This document shows, piece by piece, positions 35,872 through 45,296 of a DNA stretch of 64,000 nucleotides. Where the stretch lies: contig NZ_LVEJ01000036.1 in assembly GCF_001648775.1 (NCBI RefSeq), forward strand, positions 91,973 to 155,972, given 5' to 3'. Each line of letters begins with the position of its first letter. The first letter of the stretch is position 1. The notes under the pieces are model-generated. The model did not search any database and was not told where the DNA came from. It worked only from the letters and a program-made list of their open reading frames with translations. The DNA is from Pseudomonas fluorescens (GTDB lineage Bacteria > Pseudomonadota > Gammaproteobacteria > Pseudomonadales > Pseudomonadaceae). The translations under genes were made by a program, and so were the position numbers.

Positions 35872-36990
35872 TCAAGGCGAAAGTAGGTAGCCGCTGCGAT
35901 AGGCTTCAGCGCCCGCGACGTGGGCGATGACCATGCCGGCAGTGGCCATGCGTCGCAGCGAGCGGGCGTACATCACGCCGGCGCTGGTGCAATGAATAGG
36001 GGTGATCCGGTCGTTGATCGGGTCGATGATTTCGGCGATCTGCTGTCCGGCCTCCAGGACCTGCCCGGCCGTGGCGGTGTACACCAGCAGGCCGCCGACC
36101 GGGGTGGTCACCGGTTCGACTCCCGCGAGAGGCGTGGCCGGGAACGGCAATGGCGGCTGCGGTTTGGTCTCGCCGACAATCGCATCGGACTGGATCAAGT
36201 AGTCGATCAGCGCCTGGCAGTCGCGGCTGGCGAGTGGGTGGGTGACATCGCCCTGGCCGCGCAACTCGACGGTCACCGAGAAACTGCCGAGCGGAATTTC
36301 GAAGTGTTCGCCGAAGCGCTCCTTCAATTGCCACCACAGCAAAGTGAAGCATTCGTCGAACGACTGACCGCCGGAGTCGGTGGCCAAAAGACTCGCCTGG
36401 GCTTCGATGTAACGCGCCAGTGGTTCGACCTGCGGCCACGCTTCGGGTGTGGTGTAGAGGTGAACCACCGATTCGAAATCGCAATGCAGGTCGAGCACCA
36501 TGTCCGCATCGCAGGCCAGCCGTTGCAGGGTCAGGCGCTGGGATTGCAGTTGGGTCGTCGCGGTCTGGCGGGCGAGGGCGTCGCGCAGATGCGCGCGAAT
36601 CAGTTCGAGGTTGTGCTGCGGGTCATCATTGAGTTTGCCCTCGATGGCGTTGCCGATCTCTTCACTGAGGTCGACGAACCAGCGATTGAAGTTCTGCCCG
36701 CTCTCCAGTTCGTAGCGGCCCAGTGGCACGTCCATCAGCACTTGTTCGAGGCCGATCGGGTTGGCCACTGGCACCAGCACGATTTCACTGCGCAGGCGCC
36801 CGGCCGCTTCGAGCTCGGCCAGACGTTGCTTGAGGTGCCAGGACACGAGCATGCCCGGCAGTTCGTCGGCATGCAGCGAAGACTGAATGTAAACCTTGCC
36901 CTTGGCCTGTTCCGGGCCGAAGTGGAAGCTGTGGATCTGTCGTGCGGTCCCCGGCAGCGGGGCCAGCAAGTCATGGATCAGGTGGCGCAT
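35872..36990 (-). CDS. Succinylglutamate desuccinylase/aspartoacylase-family protein (AotO-like)
   Basis: A 372-residue M14-like zinc hydrolase. Metal ligands are visible as SLHADELPG (H40/E43 region) and LDLHCDFE (about 161-168). The C-terminal part is a biotinyl/lipoyl-like beta barrel (VGGLLVYTATAGQVLEAGQQIAEI, read in parts). AotO, encoded inside aotJQMOP of P. aeruginosa, has this make-up and is not needed for transport. A role in processing an N-acyl amino acid linked to the transporter is an inference. Confidence 0.8.
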   Translation of the reverse strand: MRHLIHDLLAPLPGTARQIHSFHFGPEQAKGKVYIQSSLHADELPGMLVSWHLKQRLAELEAAGRLRSEIVLVPVANPIGLEQVLMDVPLGRYELESGQNFNRWFVDLSEEIGNAIEGKLNDDPQHNLELIRAHLRDALARQTATTQLQSQRLTLQRLACDADMVLDLHCDFESVVHLYTTPEAWPQVEPLARYIEAQASLLATDSGGQSFDECFTLLWWQLKERFGEHFEIPLGSFSVTVELRGQGDVTHPLASRDCQALIDYLIQSDAIVGETKPQPPLPFPATPLAGVEPVTTPVGGLLVYTATAGQVLEAGQQIAEIIDPINDRITPIHCTSAGVMYARSLRRMATAGMVIAHVAGAEAYRSGYLLSP

Positions 36991-37003
36991 TTGCAGAGTT
37001 GTC

Positions 37004-37714
37004 CTAGTGAGTCGGCCCAAGGAAGGCCAGCCATCGGCGTTCGGCAAGACGGAACAGGCCGACCAGCGCAAAGGTAATGGTCAGGTAGATCAGCGCGGCG
37101 ATGCCGAACGACTGAAAGGTCAGGAAGGTCGCCGAGTTGGCGTCCCGGGCGACTTTCAGGATGTCGGGGATGGTCGCGGTGAAGGCCACGGTGGTCGAGT
37201 GCAGCATCAGAATCACTTCGTTGCTGTAATACGGCAACGAACGGCGCAGCGCTGACGGCATGATCACGTAGGCATACAGCTTCCAGCCGGTGAGGCCGTA
37301 GGCCTTGGCGGCTTCGACTTCGCCGTGGTTCATGCTGCGGATTGCCCCGGCAAAAATCTCCGTGGTGTAAGCGCAGGTGTTGAGGGCAAAGGCGAGGATC
37401 GTGCAGTTCATCGCATCGCGAAAGAAACTGTCGAGCAACGGCTGCGCCCGCACGGCGGCGAGGCTGTAGATCCCCGTGTAGCAAATCAACAACTGGATAT
37501 ACAGCGGCGTGCCACGGAACAGGTAGGTGTAGAACTGCACCGGCCAGCGAATGTACAAGTGCGGCGAAACCCGCGCGATCGACAACGGAATCGATACCAG
37601 GAAACCAATGAAGATCGACGCGCTGAGCAGCCACATCGTCATCGCCAGTCCGGTGATGTTCTGGCCGTCGGTATAAAGGAAAGCGCGCCAGTATTCCTGC
37701 AAGAGTTCGATCAT
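37004..37714 (-). CDS. Polar amino-acid ABC transporter permease (HisM/AotM type)
   Basis: A 236-residue inner-membrane permease with about five helices and the EAA loop (EVEAAKAYGLTGWKLYAYVIMP) that docks on the ATPase. Its ATG overlaps the stop of the upstream permease by four bases. Confidence 0.92.
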   Translation of the reverse strand: MIELLQEYWRAFLYTDGQNITGLAMTMWLLSASIFIGFLVSIPLSIARVSPHLYIRWPVQFYTYLFRGTPLYIQLLICYTGIYSLAAVRAQPLLDSFFRDAMNCTILAFALNTCAYTTEIFAGAIRSMNHGEVEAAKAYGLTGWKLYAYVIMPSALRRSLPYYSNEVILMLHSTTVAFTATIPDILKVARDANSATFLTFQSFGIAALIYLTITFALVGLFRLAERRWLAFLGPTH

Positions 37715-38439
37715 CGTACGGCCTCCCGGGCACCGGCGGCGTAGCGGCGTTCGAGCCAGCGCAGGATGAAGTTCGAGGCACTGGTGATCAGCAGATAAAT
37801 CAACGCGGCAAGAACCAGAAAGTAGAACAGTTGATAGGTGCTTTTACCGGCGTCCTGGGCAGCTTTGACCAGATCGGCCAGGCCGATGATCGACACCAGC
37901 GCGGTGGCTTTGAGCATCACCATCCAGTTGTTACCGATGCCCGGCAGGGCGAAGCGCATCATTTGCGGGAACACCACAAAGCGAAAGCGCTGGCCGCGTT
38001 TGAGGCCGTAGGCGGTAGCGGCTTCGACCTGACCGCGCGGTACCGCGAGGATCGCGCCACGGAAGGTTTCGGTGAAATACGCGCCATAAATGAAGCCCAG
38101 GGTCAGCACCCCGGCGCTGAACGGGTCGATCTCGATGTATTCCCATTCCATGTAATCGGTCAGGGTCGTCAGCCAGGTTTGCAGACTGTAGAAAATCAGC
38201 AGCATCAGCACCAGGTCCGGCACCCCGCGAATCAGCGTGGTGTAGAGCTGGGCGGGCAGGCGCACCAGTTTGATTTTTGACAGTTTGGCACTGGCGCCGA
38301 GCAGGCCGAGCAACACGGCCACCAGCAGCGACAACGCCGATAATTTGATGGTCATCCAGGTGCCTTCCAACAGCAAAGGGCCAAAACCCTTGAGGCTGAA
38401 GGCTGCGAGCCCCAGATTTTGTAAGAGGTTTTCGAACAT
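37711..38439 (-). CDS. Polar amino-acid ABC transporter permease (HisQ/AotQ type)
   Basis: A 242-residue permease with five membrane helices, the RGVPDLVLMLLIFYSLQ HisQ/GltK signature and the EAA loop QVEAATAYGLKRGQRFRFVVFP. It follows the binding-protein gene by 56 bases; a GC-rich hairpin in that gap (GGCGCCCATCAAGGATGGGCGCC) may set expression of the binding protein above that of the permeases. Confidence 0.92.
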   Translation of the reverse strand: MFENLLQNLGLAAFSLKGFGPLLLEGTWMTIKLSALSLLVAVLLGLLGASAKLSKIKLVRLPAQLYTTLIRGVPDLVLMLLIFYSLQTWLTTLTDYMEWEYIEIDPFSAGVLTLGFIYGAYFTETFRGAILAVPRGQVEAATAYGLKRGQRFRFVVFPQMMRFALPGIGNNWMVMLKATALVSIIGLADLVKAAQDAGKSTYQLFYFLVLAALIYLLITSASNFILRWLERRYAAGAREAVR

Positions 38440-38461
38440 AAATCAGCAACCTGAGCGGATT

Positions 38462-38492
38462 GAAAAGGCGCCCATCAAGGATGGGCGCCGGG
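38462..38492 (-). terminator. Intra-operon hairpin between binding-protein and permease genes
   Basis: GGCGCCCATC / GATGGGCGCC, ten base pairs with a short AAG loop and no clear T-run; typical of stem-loops that stabilise the upstream binding-protein mRNA. Confidence 0.6.
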
Positions 38493-38495
38493 GCA

Positions 38496-39278
38496 TTATT
38501 TGCCGCTGTACAGATTCAGATCGCCAAAGTGTTTCTTTTGAATCTCGGCGTATTTGCCGTCGTCGTGTAACGCTTTGATACCTTTATCTAAAAGCGCCTT
38601 CAGCTCAGTGTTACCTTTCTTAATACCGACAGCGGTTTTGGCTGGCAGCAATTCGTTGTCGACTGGCTTGCTGACGTCATAGTCGGCGCCCTGTGGCGAC
38701 TTCAAAAAGCCCAGTTCGGCCTGCAGCATGTCCTGAATGCCCGCATCGAGACGGCCGGAGGTCAGGTCGGAATACACCTGATCCTGGTTCTGATAGGCCT
38801 GGGTTTTCACGCCAGCCTTGTCCAGTACGGCTTTGGCGTAGGCTTCCTGAATGGTGCCTTGCTCGTAGCCAACGGTTTTACCCTTCAGCGACGCCACGTC
38901 TGCGGTGATGCCCGAGCCTTTTTTCGACACGTAGGCGGTCGGGCCGGAGAACAACTCGCTGGAGAAGTCGATGACTTTTTCGCGGGCCGGGGTCACGGTC
39001 ATCGACGAGATCACACCGTCGAATTTGTTGGCCTTGAGGCCCGGAATCATGCCGTCGAAGTCACTTTCGACCCACTTGCACTTGACCTTCAGTTCGGCGC
39101 AGATGGCGTTGCCCAGGTCGATGTCGAAGCCCACCAGGCTGCCGTCGGCCGCTTTCGACTCGAACGGTGCGTACGAAGGGTCAACGCCAAAGCGCAGCTC
39201 TTTGTATTCCTTGGCCAGCGCGGAGCCAGCGGCCATGCACAACGCCAGTGCAGAAAGGGTCAGCAATGCTTTTTTCAT
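38496..39278 (-). CDS. Periplasmic amino-acid-binding protein (HisJ/ArgT family)
   Basis: A 260-residue solute-binding protein with signal peptide (cleavage after ALA, about 22). FGVDPSYAPFESK, GFDIDLGNAIC, MIPGLKANKFDGVISSM and GIQDMLQAELGF are typical of cluster-3 binding proteins for basic amino acids (HisJ/ArgT). Two Cys (C61-KVK-C65 area) form the small disulfide of HisJ-type proteins. Heads the five-gene operon. It looks closer to HisJ than to P. aeruginosa AotJ, so substrate is a basic or polar amino acid, not settled. Confidence 0.88.
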   Translation of the reverse strand: MKKALLTLSALALCMAAGSALAKEYKELRFGVDPSYAPFESKAADGSLVGFDIDLGNAICAELKVKCKWVESDFDGMIPGLKANKFDGVISSMTVTPAREKVIDFSSELFSGPTAYVSKKGSGITADVASLKGKTVGYEQGTIQEAYAKAVLDKAGVKTQAYQNQDQVYSDLTSGRLDAGIQDMLQAELGFLKSPQGADYDVSKPVDNELLPAKTAVGIKKGNTELKALLDKGIKALHDDGKYAEIQKKHFGDLNLYSGK

Positions 39279-39487
39279 TATTCAATCCCTAAGAACCAAT
39301 ATGAGCGCTTGTGGCGCAGAATTATTGTTACTGGAACGCGTACGACCTATAGAAAGTAGCAATTTCCGAACCAGAGTCCCGAACAAGTGTTTTAAAAGGT
39401 TGGGCGGGGACAGAGAAGGTCGATTGAGTGCCCGGAAATGGGCGTGGAGATGAACGCGCACCAAGTTAGTTCGTTTGGCTGATTTCC
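39279..39487. promoter_or_regulatory. Promoter region of the amino-acid transporter operon
   Basis: About 210 bases before the binding-protein gene, AT-richer than neighbours (AGAATTATTGTTACTGG). No operator is recognisable by eye; ArgR or RpoN sites were not convincingly seen. Confidence 0.35.
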
Positions 39488-39610
39488 TGTGGCGAGGGAG
39501 CTTGCTTGCGCTGGAGGGCGAAGCACTCCCCGGCATTGCTCCCGACAGACCTGAAGTGCAGGTTTTGCGACTGCTGCGCAGCCGAGCGGGAGCAAGCTCC
39601 CTCGCCACAG
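39488..39610. repeat. REP pair of a second sequence class
   Basis: Inverted arms TGTGGCGAGGGAGCTTGC / GCAAGCTCCCTCGCCACA, a class distinct from the GTGGGAGCGAGC REPs elsewhere in the window, with a 75-base spacer that includes a GACTGCTGCGCAGCCGAGC segment. Confidence 0.85.
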
Positions 39611-39654
39611 TTACGGTATTTGGCCATGGCTGATCAGTGTCCCGGGAAAGGGGG

Positions 39655-41343
39655 TCAGGCCAGCAGGTCTTGCAGGGTGGCGAGGCTATCCGCTTCGTCG
39701 ACGGTCTTGTCCTGACGCCAGCGCAGCATTCTCGGAAAGCGCACGGCGATTCCGCTTTTATGCCGCCGCGACAGGGCGATGCCTTCGAAGCCCAGTTCAA
39801 ACACCAGGCTGGGTTTAACGCTGCTCACGGGACCGAACTTCTCCACCGTTGTCTTGCGCACGATGCTGTCGACCTGACGCATTTCCTCATCGGTCAGCCC
39901 CGAATAAGCCTTGGCGAACGGCACCAGCGCGCGTTGACTCGACTCCGGCGGGCCGTCCCACACCGCGAAGGTGTAGTCGCTGTAGAGACTGGCCCGGCGA
40001 CCATGCCCGCGCTGCGCGTAAATCAACACGGCATCAACGCTGAACGGGTCGACCTTCCACTTCCACCACACGCCCATGTCCTTGGTCCGCCCGACGCCGT
40101 ACAGCGAATCCCGCGCCTTGAGCATCATGCCTTCAACACCCAGGCGCCGTGAGGCCTCGCGCTGGCGAGCGAGGTCGAACCAGTCGCTGCCGGTGAGCAC
40201 GGGCGAGGGCAGCAACACCGGGCTGTTGCAGCGGGCGATGACGTCTTCCAGTTGCGCACGGCGTTTGGCCTGCGGTTGGTTGCGCCAGTCTTCGCCCTGC
40301 CATTCCAGCATGTCGTAGGCGAGCACCACGACCGGGACTTCTTCGAGAATTTTCTTATCGAGGGTTTTGCGGCCGATGCGTTGTTGCAGCAGGGCGAACG
40401 GCTGCACGGCCGGCGGTTCGCTCGATTGCGGGTCGAAAGCGTCTTCGGTAGTTGGATGGCTGCTTTTCCACACGACGATTTCGCCGTCGATCACCGTGCC
40501 GTCGGGTAAACCGTGGACCAATACGTCGAGCTCGGGAAAGCGCTCGGTGACCAGCTCTTCACCGCGCGACCACACCCACAATTTGCCATCGCGCTTGACT
40601 ACCTGCGCGCGAATGCCATCCCATTTCCATTCGATTTGCCAGTGATCGGCTGGACCGATCAGCGCTTCAAACTCCTCAACCGGTTGCGACAAGGCATGCG
40701 CGAGAAAAAACGGGTACGGCTGGCCACCGCGTTGAGCGTGCTCGTCAGCCGATTCCGGGGCGATCAGTTTCAGATAGCTGGCGGCATTCGGCCGATTGGA
40801 TAAATCGGTGTAACCCACCAGCCGTTGCGCCACGCGTTTGCTGTCGAGGCCGGCCATCGACGCCAGTGCGCGGGTCACCAGCAATTTCGATACGCCAACG
40901 CGGAAACTGCCGGTGATCAATTTGATGCACAGCATCAGGCTCGGTCGATCCAGTTGCGCCCACAGTTCAGGCAGTTGCCGTGACAGGTATTCCGGGGATT
41001 CGCCGCGCAATGGCAGCAGTTTGTCTTCGATCCATTCGGCGAGGCCGGCGTCGGAACTGTGCGGGTTTTCCGCGAGCACCAGCGAAATGGTTTCCGCCAG
41101 ATCACCGACCGCCTGGTAACTCTCCTCGAACAACCACGGTTCCAGCCCGGACACTTGCACCGCCAGTTCACGCAGAATCCGCACGGGCACCAGTTGCCGG
41201 GGGCGACCACCGGACAGGAAGTACACCGCCCACGCCGCGTCATGCGGTTCAGCCTGAGCAAAGTAAGCCTGCATCGCCGCCAGTTTGGCGTTGCTGGAGG
41301 TGGTCGCGTCGAGTTCGGCGTACAGCTCGGCAAAGGCTTTCAT
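39655..41343 (-). CDS. ATP-dependent DNA ligase (ligase-associated repair cluster)
   Basis: A 562-residue ligase. An N-terminal helical DNA-binding domain (1-210) precedes the adenylation domain with nucleophile motif EWKWDGIRAQ (Lys240), then an OB domain with GVEGMMLKARDSLYGVGR and FPRMLRWRQDK. It seals nicks with ATP. It is not LigD: polymerase and phosphoesterase domains are absent. Start overlaps the exonuclease stop by four bases. Same repair module as the helicase and PdeM genes 4.7 kb downstream. Confidence 0.9.
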   Translation of the reverse strand: MKAFAELYAELDATTSSNAKLAAMQAYFAQAEPHDAAWAVYFLSGGRPRQLVPVRILRELAVQVSGLEPWLFEESYQAVGDLAETISLVLAENPHSSDAGLAEWIEDKLLPLRGESPEYLSRQLPELWAQLDRPSLMLCIKLITGSFRVGVSKLLVTRALASMAGLDSKRVAQRLVGYTDLSNRPNAASYLKLIAPESADEHAQRGGQPYPFFLAHALSQPVEEFEALIGPADHWQIEWKWDGIRAQVVKRDGKLWVWSRGEELVTERFPELDVLVHGLPDGTVIDGEIVVWKSSHPTTEDAFDPQSSEPPAVQPFALLQQRIGRKTLDKKILEEVPVVVLAYDMLEWQGEDWRNQPQAKRRAQLEDVIARCNSPVLLPSPVLTGSDWFDLARQREASRRLGVEGMMLKARDSLYGVGRTKDMGVWWKWKVDPFSVDAVLIYAQRGHGRRASLYSDYTFAVWDGPPESSQRALVPFAKAYSGLTDEEMRQVDSIVRKTTVEKFGPVSSVKPSLVFELGFEGIALSRRHKSGIAVRFPRMLRWRQDKTVDEADSLATLQDLLA

Positions 41344-42374
41344 GCGGGTGTCTCGGCGACGGTGGGGGCGGCGGCGATGTTGTCCTCTTCGTCATCGCCG
41401 TATTCGGTGTTAAAGCCCTGCGCGTCGAGGCCTTGCTCGCGCAGATGGCGCACGAGCACGCCGATTGAACCGTGGGTGACCATCACCCGTTCGGCGCCGG
41501 TCTGGTTAATCGCCCAGAGCAGGCCGGGCCAGTCGGCGTGATCGGAGAGCACAAAACCACGGTCCACGCCGCGCCGCCGGCGGGTGCCGCGCAGACGCAT
41601 CCAGCCGCTGGCGAAGGCATCGCTGAAATCACCGAAACGGCGCATCCAGCTGCTGCCGCCGGCCGATGGAGGGGCGATGACCAGCGCTTCACGCATTCGC
41701 GGGTCGTTCTTGGCGACGTCGCCGGCGTAGATCGTCGGCGGCAGGTACACGCCCGCCTCACGGTAGACGCGGTTGAGTGGCTCGACCGCACCGTGGCTGA
41801 GGATCGGCCCGAGGTTTTCATCAATGCCGTGAAGAATTCGCTGCGCCTTGCCGAATGAATAGCAGAACAACACGCTGGCCTTGCCGGCGGCGATATTGGT
41901 TGCCCACCACTGATTGATCTCGGCGAACACCTGCGCCTGCGGCTGCCAGCGGTAGATCGGCAGGCCGAAGGTCGATTCGGTGATGAACGTGTGGCAGCGC
42001 ACCGGTTCGAACGGCGCACAGGTGCCATCCGGTTCGATCTTGTAGTCGCCGGACGCGACCCAGACTTCGCCGCCGTATTCCAGACGCACCTGCGCCGAAC
42101 CGAGCACGTGGCCGGCCGGGTGAAAACTCAACGTGACGCCGTGATGCGTCAGGCGTTGGCCATAGGCGAGGGTCTGCAGGTTGATGTCTTGCCCGAGTCG
42201 CGCACGCAGAATGCCTTCGCTGGCGCTGCTGGCGAGGTAATGCTGGTTGCCGGTACGCGCGTGATCGCCGTGGGCATGGGTGATGACCGAGCGCTCGACG
42301 GGGCGCCACGGATCAATGTAGAAATCCCCGGCAGGGCAATAGAGACCTTCGGGGCGGGCGATAACAAGGTCCAT
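41340..42374 (-). CDS. Ligase-associated MBL-fold/beta-CASP-like exonuclease
   Basis: A 344-residue metallo-beta-lactamase protein: motif 2 THAHGDHA at about 33-40, GHVLGSAQ at about 108, ASGDYK near 127, ESTFG near 153 and C-terminal SDHADW near 283. It is the exonuclease partner of the ligase in the four-gene repair cluster (related to SNM1/Pso2-like nucleases). ATGA overlap with the ligase gene. Confidence 0.88.
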   Translation of the reverse strand: MDLVIARPEGLYCPAGDFYIDPWRPVERSVITHAHGDHARTGNQHYLASSASEGILRARLGQDINLQTLAYGQRLTHHGVTLSFHPAGHVLGSAQVRLEYGGEVWVASGDYKIEPDGTCAPFEPVRCHTFITESTFGLPIYRWQPQAQVFAEINQWWATNIAAGKASVLFCYSFGKAQRILHGIDENLGPILSHGAVEPLNRVYREAGVYLPPTIYAGDVAKNDPRMREALVIAPPSAGGSSWMRRFGDFSDAFASGWMRLRGTRRRRGVDRGFVLSDHADWPGLLWAINQTGAERVMVTHGSIGVLVRHLREQGLDAQGFNTEYGDDEEDNIAAAPTVAETPA

Positions 42375-42450
42375 GTCGTTACCAGAAATGGGGGGCTTGT
42401 TAGCTATGAGGCTGGTGCGCGCTTGGAAGTTCTATCGGCTTTGAAGAGCA

Positions 42451-42724
42451 ACCCTCACCCCAGCCCTCTCCCGGAGGGAGAGGGGGCCGACCGAGTTGTC
42501 TGGCGAGTGACATCGACCTGAAAAACCGAGTCGATTATGGATTTGGCAAAGCATGAACCGAGTCGATTATGGATTTGGCACAGCGAGGGCCAAGCAAATC
42601 CCGGATGTGGAAAAACACGAACCGAGTTAATTCTGGATTCAGCCGTGCCGGTTCAGGTCGGCGTAAGACTCCAGCCACCCCCAATCAGTCCCCTCTCCCT
42701 CCGGGAGAGGGTTAGGGTGAGGGG
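42451..42724. repeat. MITE-like intergenic repeat, copy 2
   Basis: About 274 bases with long inverted ends (CCCTCACCCCAGCCCTCTCC.../...GAGAGGGTTAGGGTGAGGGG). Inside, the 20-mer GAACCGAGTCGATTATGGAT type unit occurs twice and a decayed third time (GAACCGAGTTAATTCTGGAT). The same left end and unit recur at 63893. No coding capacity. Fills most of the gap between the exonuclease and quiP genes. Confidence 0.85.
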
Positions 42725-42740
42725 CTTTTGATTGTCGGGC

Positions 42741-45191
42741 TTATTTGCCAGGGGTAAGGGTCAGGCGGGTTTTGCCGTACACCCGGTCGAAGTTCTGCTG
42801 TTGCATCGGCAAACCGATGTACTGCCCCTTCAACCACGCATCGATGCCATTGAGGTAATTCGGGCTGACCGGATTCCCCGACTGCCCCGTACCGTTCTGC
42901 CCCATCAGCGGTTCAGTCTGGCTGAAGTCGACGATGAAGCGCATCGACGGCGCGCGGGTGGTAGCGAAATCCTGACCCCAGGCGAACGCCGAAGTGTTCA
43001 GCGTGGTGTGATCGCCACCGGCCGCCAGTGGGCCGCGCACCGTCTGGCCATTGTTGTTCTTCCAGGCGTAGCTGTGCAATTTGCCCCATTGCCAGGCGCG
43101 GTGATCGCCACCCAACTGACTGTCGCCCGCGCTGATCGCTGCCGCGAGGCTGCGCGCCAGAATCAGCGCTTTGTCCTCTTTCTGCGGTGTGCGAATGTCA
43201 TCCCAGAACGGGCTGTCTTCGCGTCCCAACAGATGATCGGCCTGTGCCGCGTAAGACAAATCGCCATTGGCGATAAACGCTTTCCACGCCGGGCTGGATT
43301 CCGGACCGAGTTCGTCGAGGAAAATCTGCTTCATGCTTTCCTGCAGGAACAGCTCATAGATCGCTGCGTCCGCCGAGGTCGGGCTGAGCTTGCCGTCGAA
43401 CGCCATCAACCGTGTCAACGCTTCACGCGCCTTGCTGCGATCCGCTTCCGGCAGGGCATCGATCGCCTGCTTCAGCGGTTGTTTCATGCCCGGCGCTTCG
43501 AAGACTTTCTTCAACTTGGCGGCGAAGGTAGTGGTCTGGTCGTATTGCATGGCGATCACGCTGCGGCTGTCGTGTTTGCCGCTGCCGGCCAGTTCGGCCA
43601 GACGTTCACCGCGCTCCGGCGCTGCCCAGGAATTGGACAGTTGCATGCCGTAACCGTGAGGAATCACGCGCTGGTTGGCGGTGCCGAGCCAGCCTTGCGC
43701 CGGGTCCTGATCGTATGGGTGCAGCATTGGGTCGGCGTAACCGTCCCAGTCATAGCGACCTTCCCAGCCCGGCGATGGCAGCAGGCCTTCGCCTTCACGA
43801 CGGTTGGGGAAACGCCCGGTGACCTGCCAGCCAATGTTGCTCGCATCGGCGAACACCAGATTCAGCGCGATGGCACGAATTTCACGGCTCGCGTCGGAAG
43901 CGCGCTCGACGGTTTGCGCGCGTGTCAGGTCAAAAAATGCATCCAGCGATTTGTCGTCGGTGAAGCTCGGGGTCTGCAAGGCCAGACCGAAACCGCTGCC
44001 TTGCGCCGCCGCTTGGGCGCTGTTGAGCAACGCGCCGTGGCGGGTTTCGTACACCGCCTCACGAATCGGTCGCTGGCCTTTGACGAAGTAGGTTTCGTTG
44101 CGCACGCCCAGCGGCTGCCATTTGCCGTTGACCTCATAGGTCAGGCTGTTGCCCTGACGGCGGATTTTTTCCAGGAACAGGTCCTGGTTATCGCCGAGCA
44201 CGCTGGTCATGCTCCACGCCACTTTGCCGTTGAAGCCCCCGAGGACCAGCGGCAAACCGGCAACGGTGACGCCGGCGGCCTGATATTTCGGTGCGCGAAT
44301 CTGCACGAAGCTCCACAGCGACGGTGCGGCCAGTGGGCCATGGGCGTCGCTGGCCAGCAGGCTCTTGCCGCTGCGGCTGCGTTGCGGAGCGATTGCCCAG
44401 TTGTTCGAAGATGTCGCGCCGAGCAGGTTCAGCGTCGACAGTTGCTGGCTGGCGCTGCTCAATTCAGTCAGGCCGGGAATCTGCCCGTTGAGCTTGAGGC
44501 CTTGTAGCTTGTCGGCTTCGGCCAGCGGCAGGTTTTCGTCGGGGGCGGACGGCGTCAGCCAGGCAAGTTTGTCGCTGGTCACGGTTTGTGCGAGCACCAG
44601 CGAGGAAATTTCTTCCGGCAGGTTGGCCGACTGGCTGAAATTCAGCAGGGCGAAAATCAGCGCCGAGTCTTCCGGCTTCCAGTATTCCGGCTTGTAGCCG
44701 CTGGAGGCGAGGTCGCCCGGCAACTTGTCGGCGTAGCGGAACAGGTAGGCGTTGACGCCCCGTGCGTAGACTTCGAAGAAACGCTTGAGGCGTGGCGACG
44801 AGGCTTTATAGAGTTCGCCGGCGCTTTTCTTCAGATTGACCGCGCGCATGTAGCGGTCGGCATCGAGCATCGACGCACCGGACATTTCCGCCATACGGCC
44901 CTGCGCCAACAGGCGCAAAGTGACCATCTGGTTGATGCGGTCGCTGGCGTGGACGTAGCCGAGGCTGAACAGGGCGTCGTGGAAGGTGTTGCTTTCGATC
45001 AATGGCATGCCCATGGCATTGCGACGTACCGACACGTTCTGCGCCAGACCCTTGAGCGGTTGCACGCCGGAGGTCGGTGGGAGGGTGTCCTGAGCGTTCC
45101 AGGTCTGGCAACCGGACAGGCCCAAAACACCGGCCACTGCTGCGGCAACGCCGAACCGGGGAAGAAAATGTGTGAGGGCTGGCGAGGCCAT
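42741..45191 (-). CDS. quiP: Penicillin-acylase-family N-acyl-homoserine lactone acylase, QuiP-like
   Basis: An 816-residue Ntn hydrolase precursor. A lipobox (GLSGC, Cys28) suggests a lipid anchor, unlike the plain signal peptide of many acylases. Alpha chain about 30-258, then the catalytic Ser of the beta chain in ATSSNNWAIA at about 259-260, with conserved Asn (NMT-type QVTGRFP region) further on. P. aeruginosa QuiP (PA1032), beside a GST gene (PA1033), degrades long-chain acyl-homoserine lactones; the same neighbour is present here (YfcG-type GST). Substrate is inferred from that synteny only. Confidence 0.78.
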   Translation of the reverse strand: MASPALTHFLPRFGVAAAVAGVLGLSGCQTWNAQDTLPPTSGVQPLKGLAQNVSVRRNAMGMPLIESNTFHDALFSLGYVHASDRINQMVTLRLLAQGRMAEMSGASMLDADRYMRAVNLKKSAGELYKASSPRLKRFFEVYARGVNAYLFRYADKLPGDLASSGYKPEYWKPEDSALIFALLNFSQSANLPEEISSLVLAQTVTSDKLAWLTPSAPDENLPLAEADKLQGLKLNGQIPGLTELSSASQQLSTLNLLGATSSNNWAIAPQRSRSGKSLLASDAHGPLAAPSLWSFVQIRAPKYQAAGVTVAGLPLVLGGFNGKVAWSMTSVLGDNQDLFLEKIRRQGNSLTYEVNGKWQPLGVRNETYFVKGQRPIREAVYETRHGALLNSAQAAAQGSGFGLALQTPSFTDDKSLDAFFDLTRAQTVERASDASREIRAIALNLVFADASNIGWQVTGRFPNRREGEGLLPSPGWEGRYDWDGYADPMLHPYDQDPAQGWLGTANQRVIPHGYGMQLSNSWAAPERGERLAELAGSGKHDSRSVIAMQYDQTTTFAAKLKKVFEAPGMKQPLKQAIDALPEADRSKAREALTRLMAFDGKLSPTSADAAIYELFLQESMKQIFLDELGPESSPAWKAFIANGDLSYAAQADHLLGREDSPFWDDIRTPQKEDKALILARSLAAAISAGDSQLGGDHRAWQWGKLHSYAWKNNNGQTVRGPLAAGGDHTTLNTSAFAWGQDFATTRAPSMRFIVDFSQTEPLMGQNGTGQSGNPVSPNYLNGIDAWLKGQYIGLPMQQQNFDRVYGKTRLTLTPGK

Positions 45192-45296
45192 GGCAAAGCT
45201 CCTGCGGGGGGTAGCGTCAGTAAAGGCGCTACGTTAGTGAGCAGGAGGTGGCCGCGCAAGCGGGGGCGGGGGTTATTTGCGTATTTCTGTCGAATG

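Noticed and set aside
39655..41343. LigD-type NHEJ ligase
   Set aside because: No polymerase or phosphoesterase domain and no ku gene; neighbours identify the ligase-associated repair cluster.
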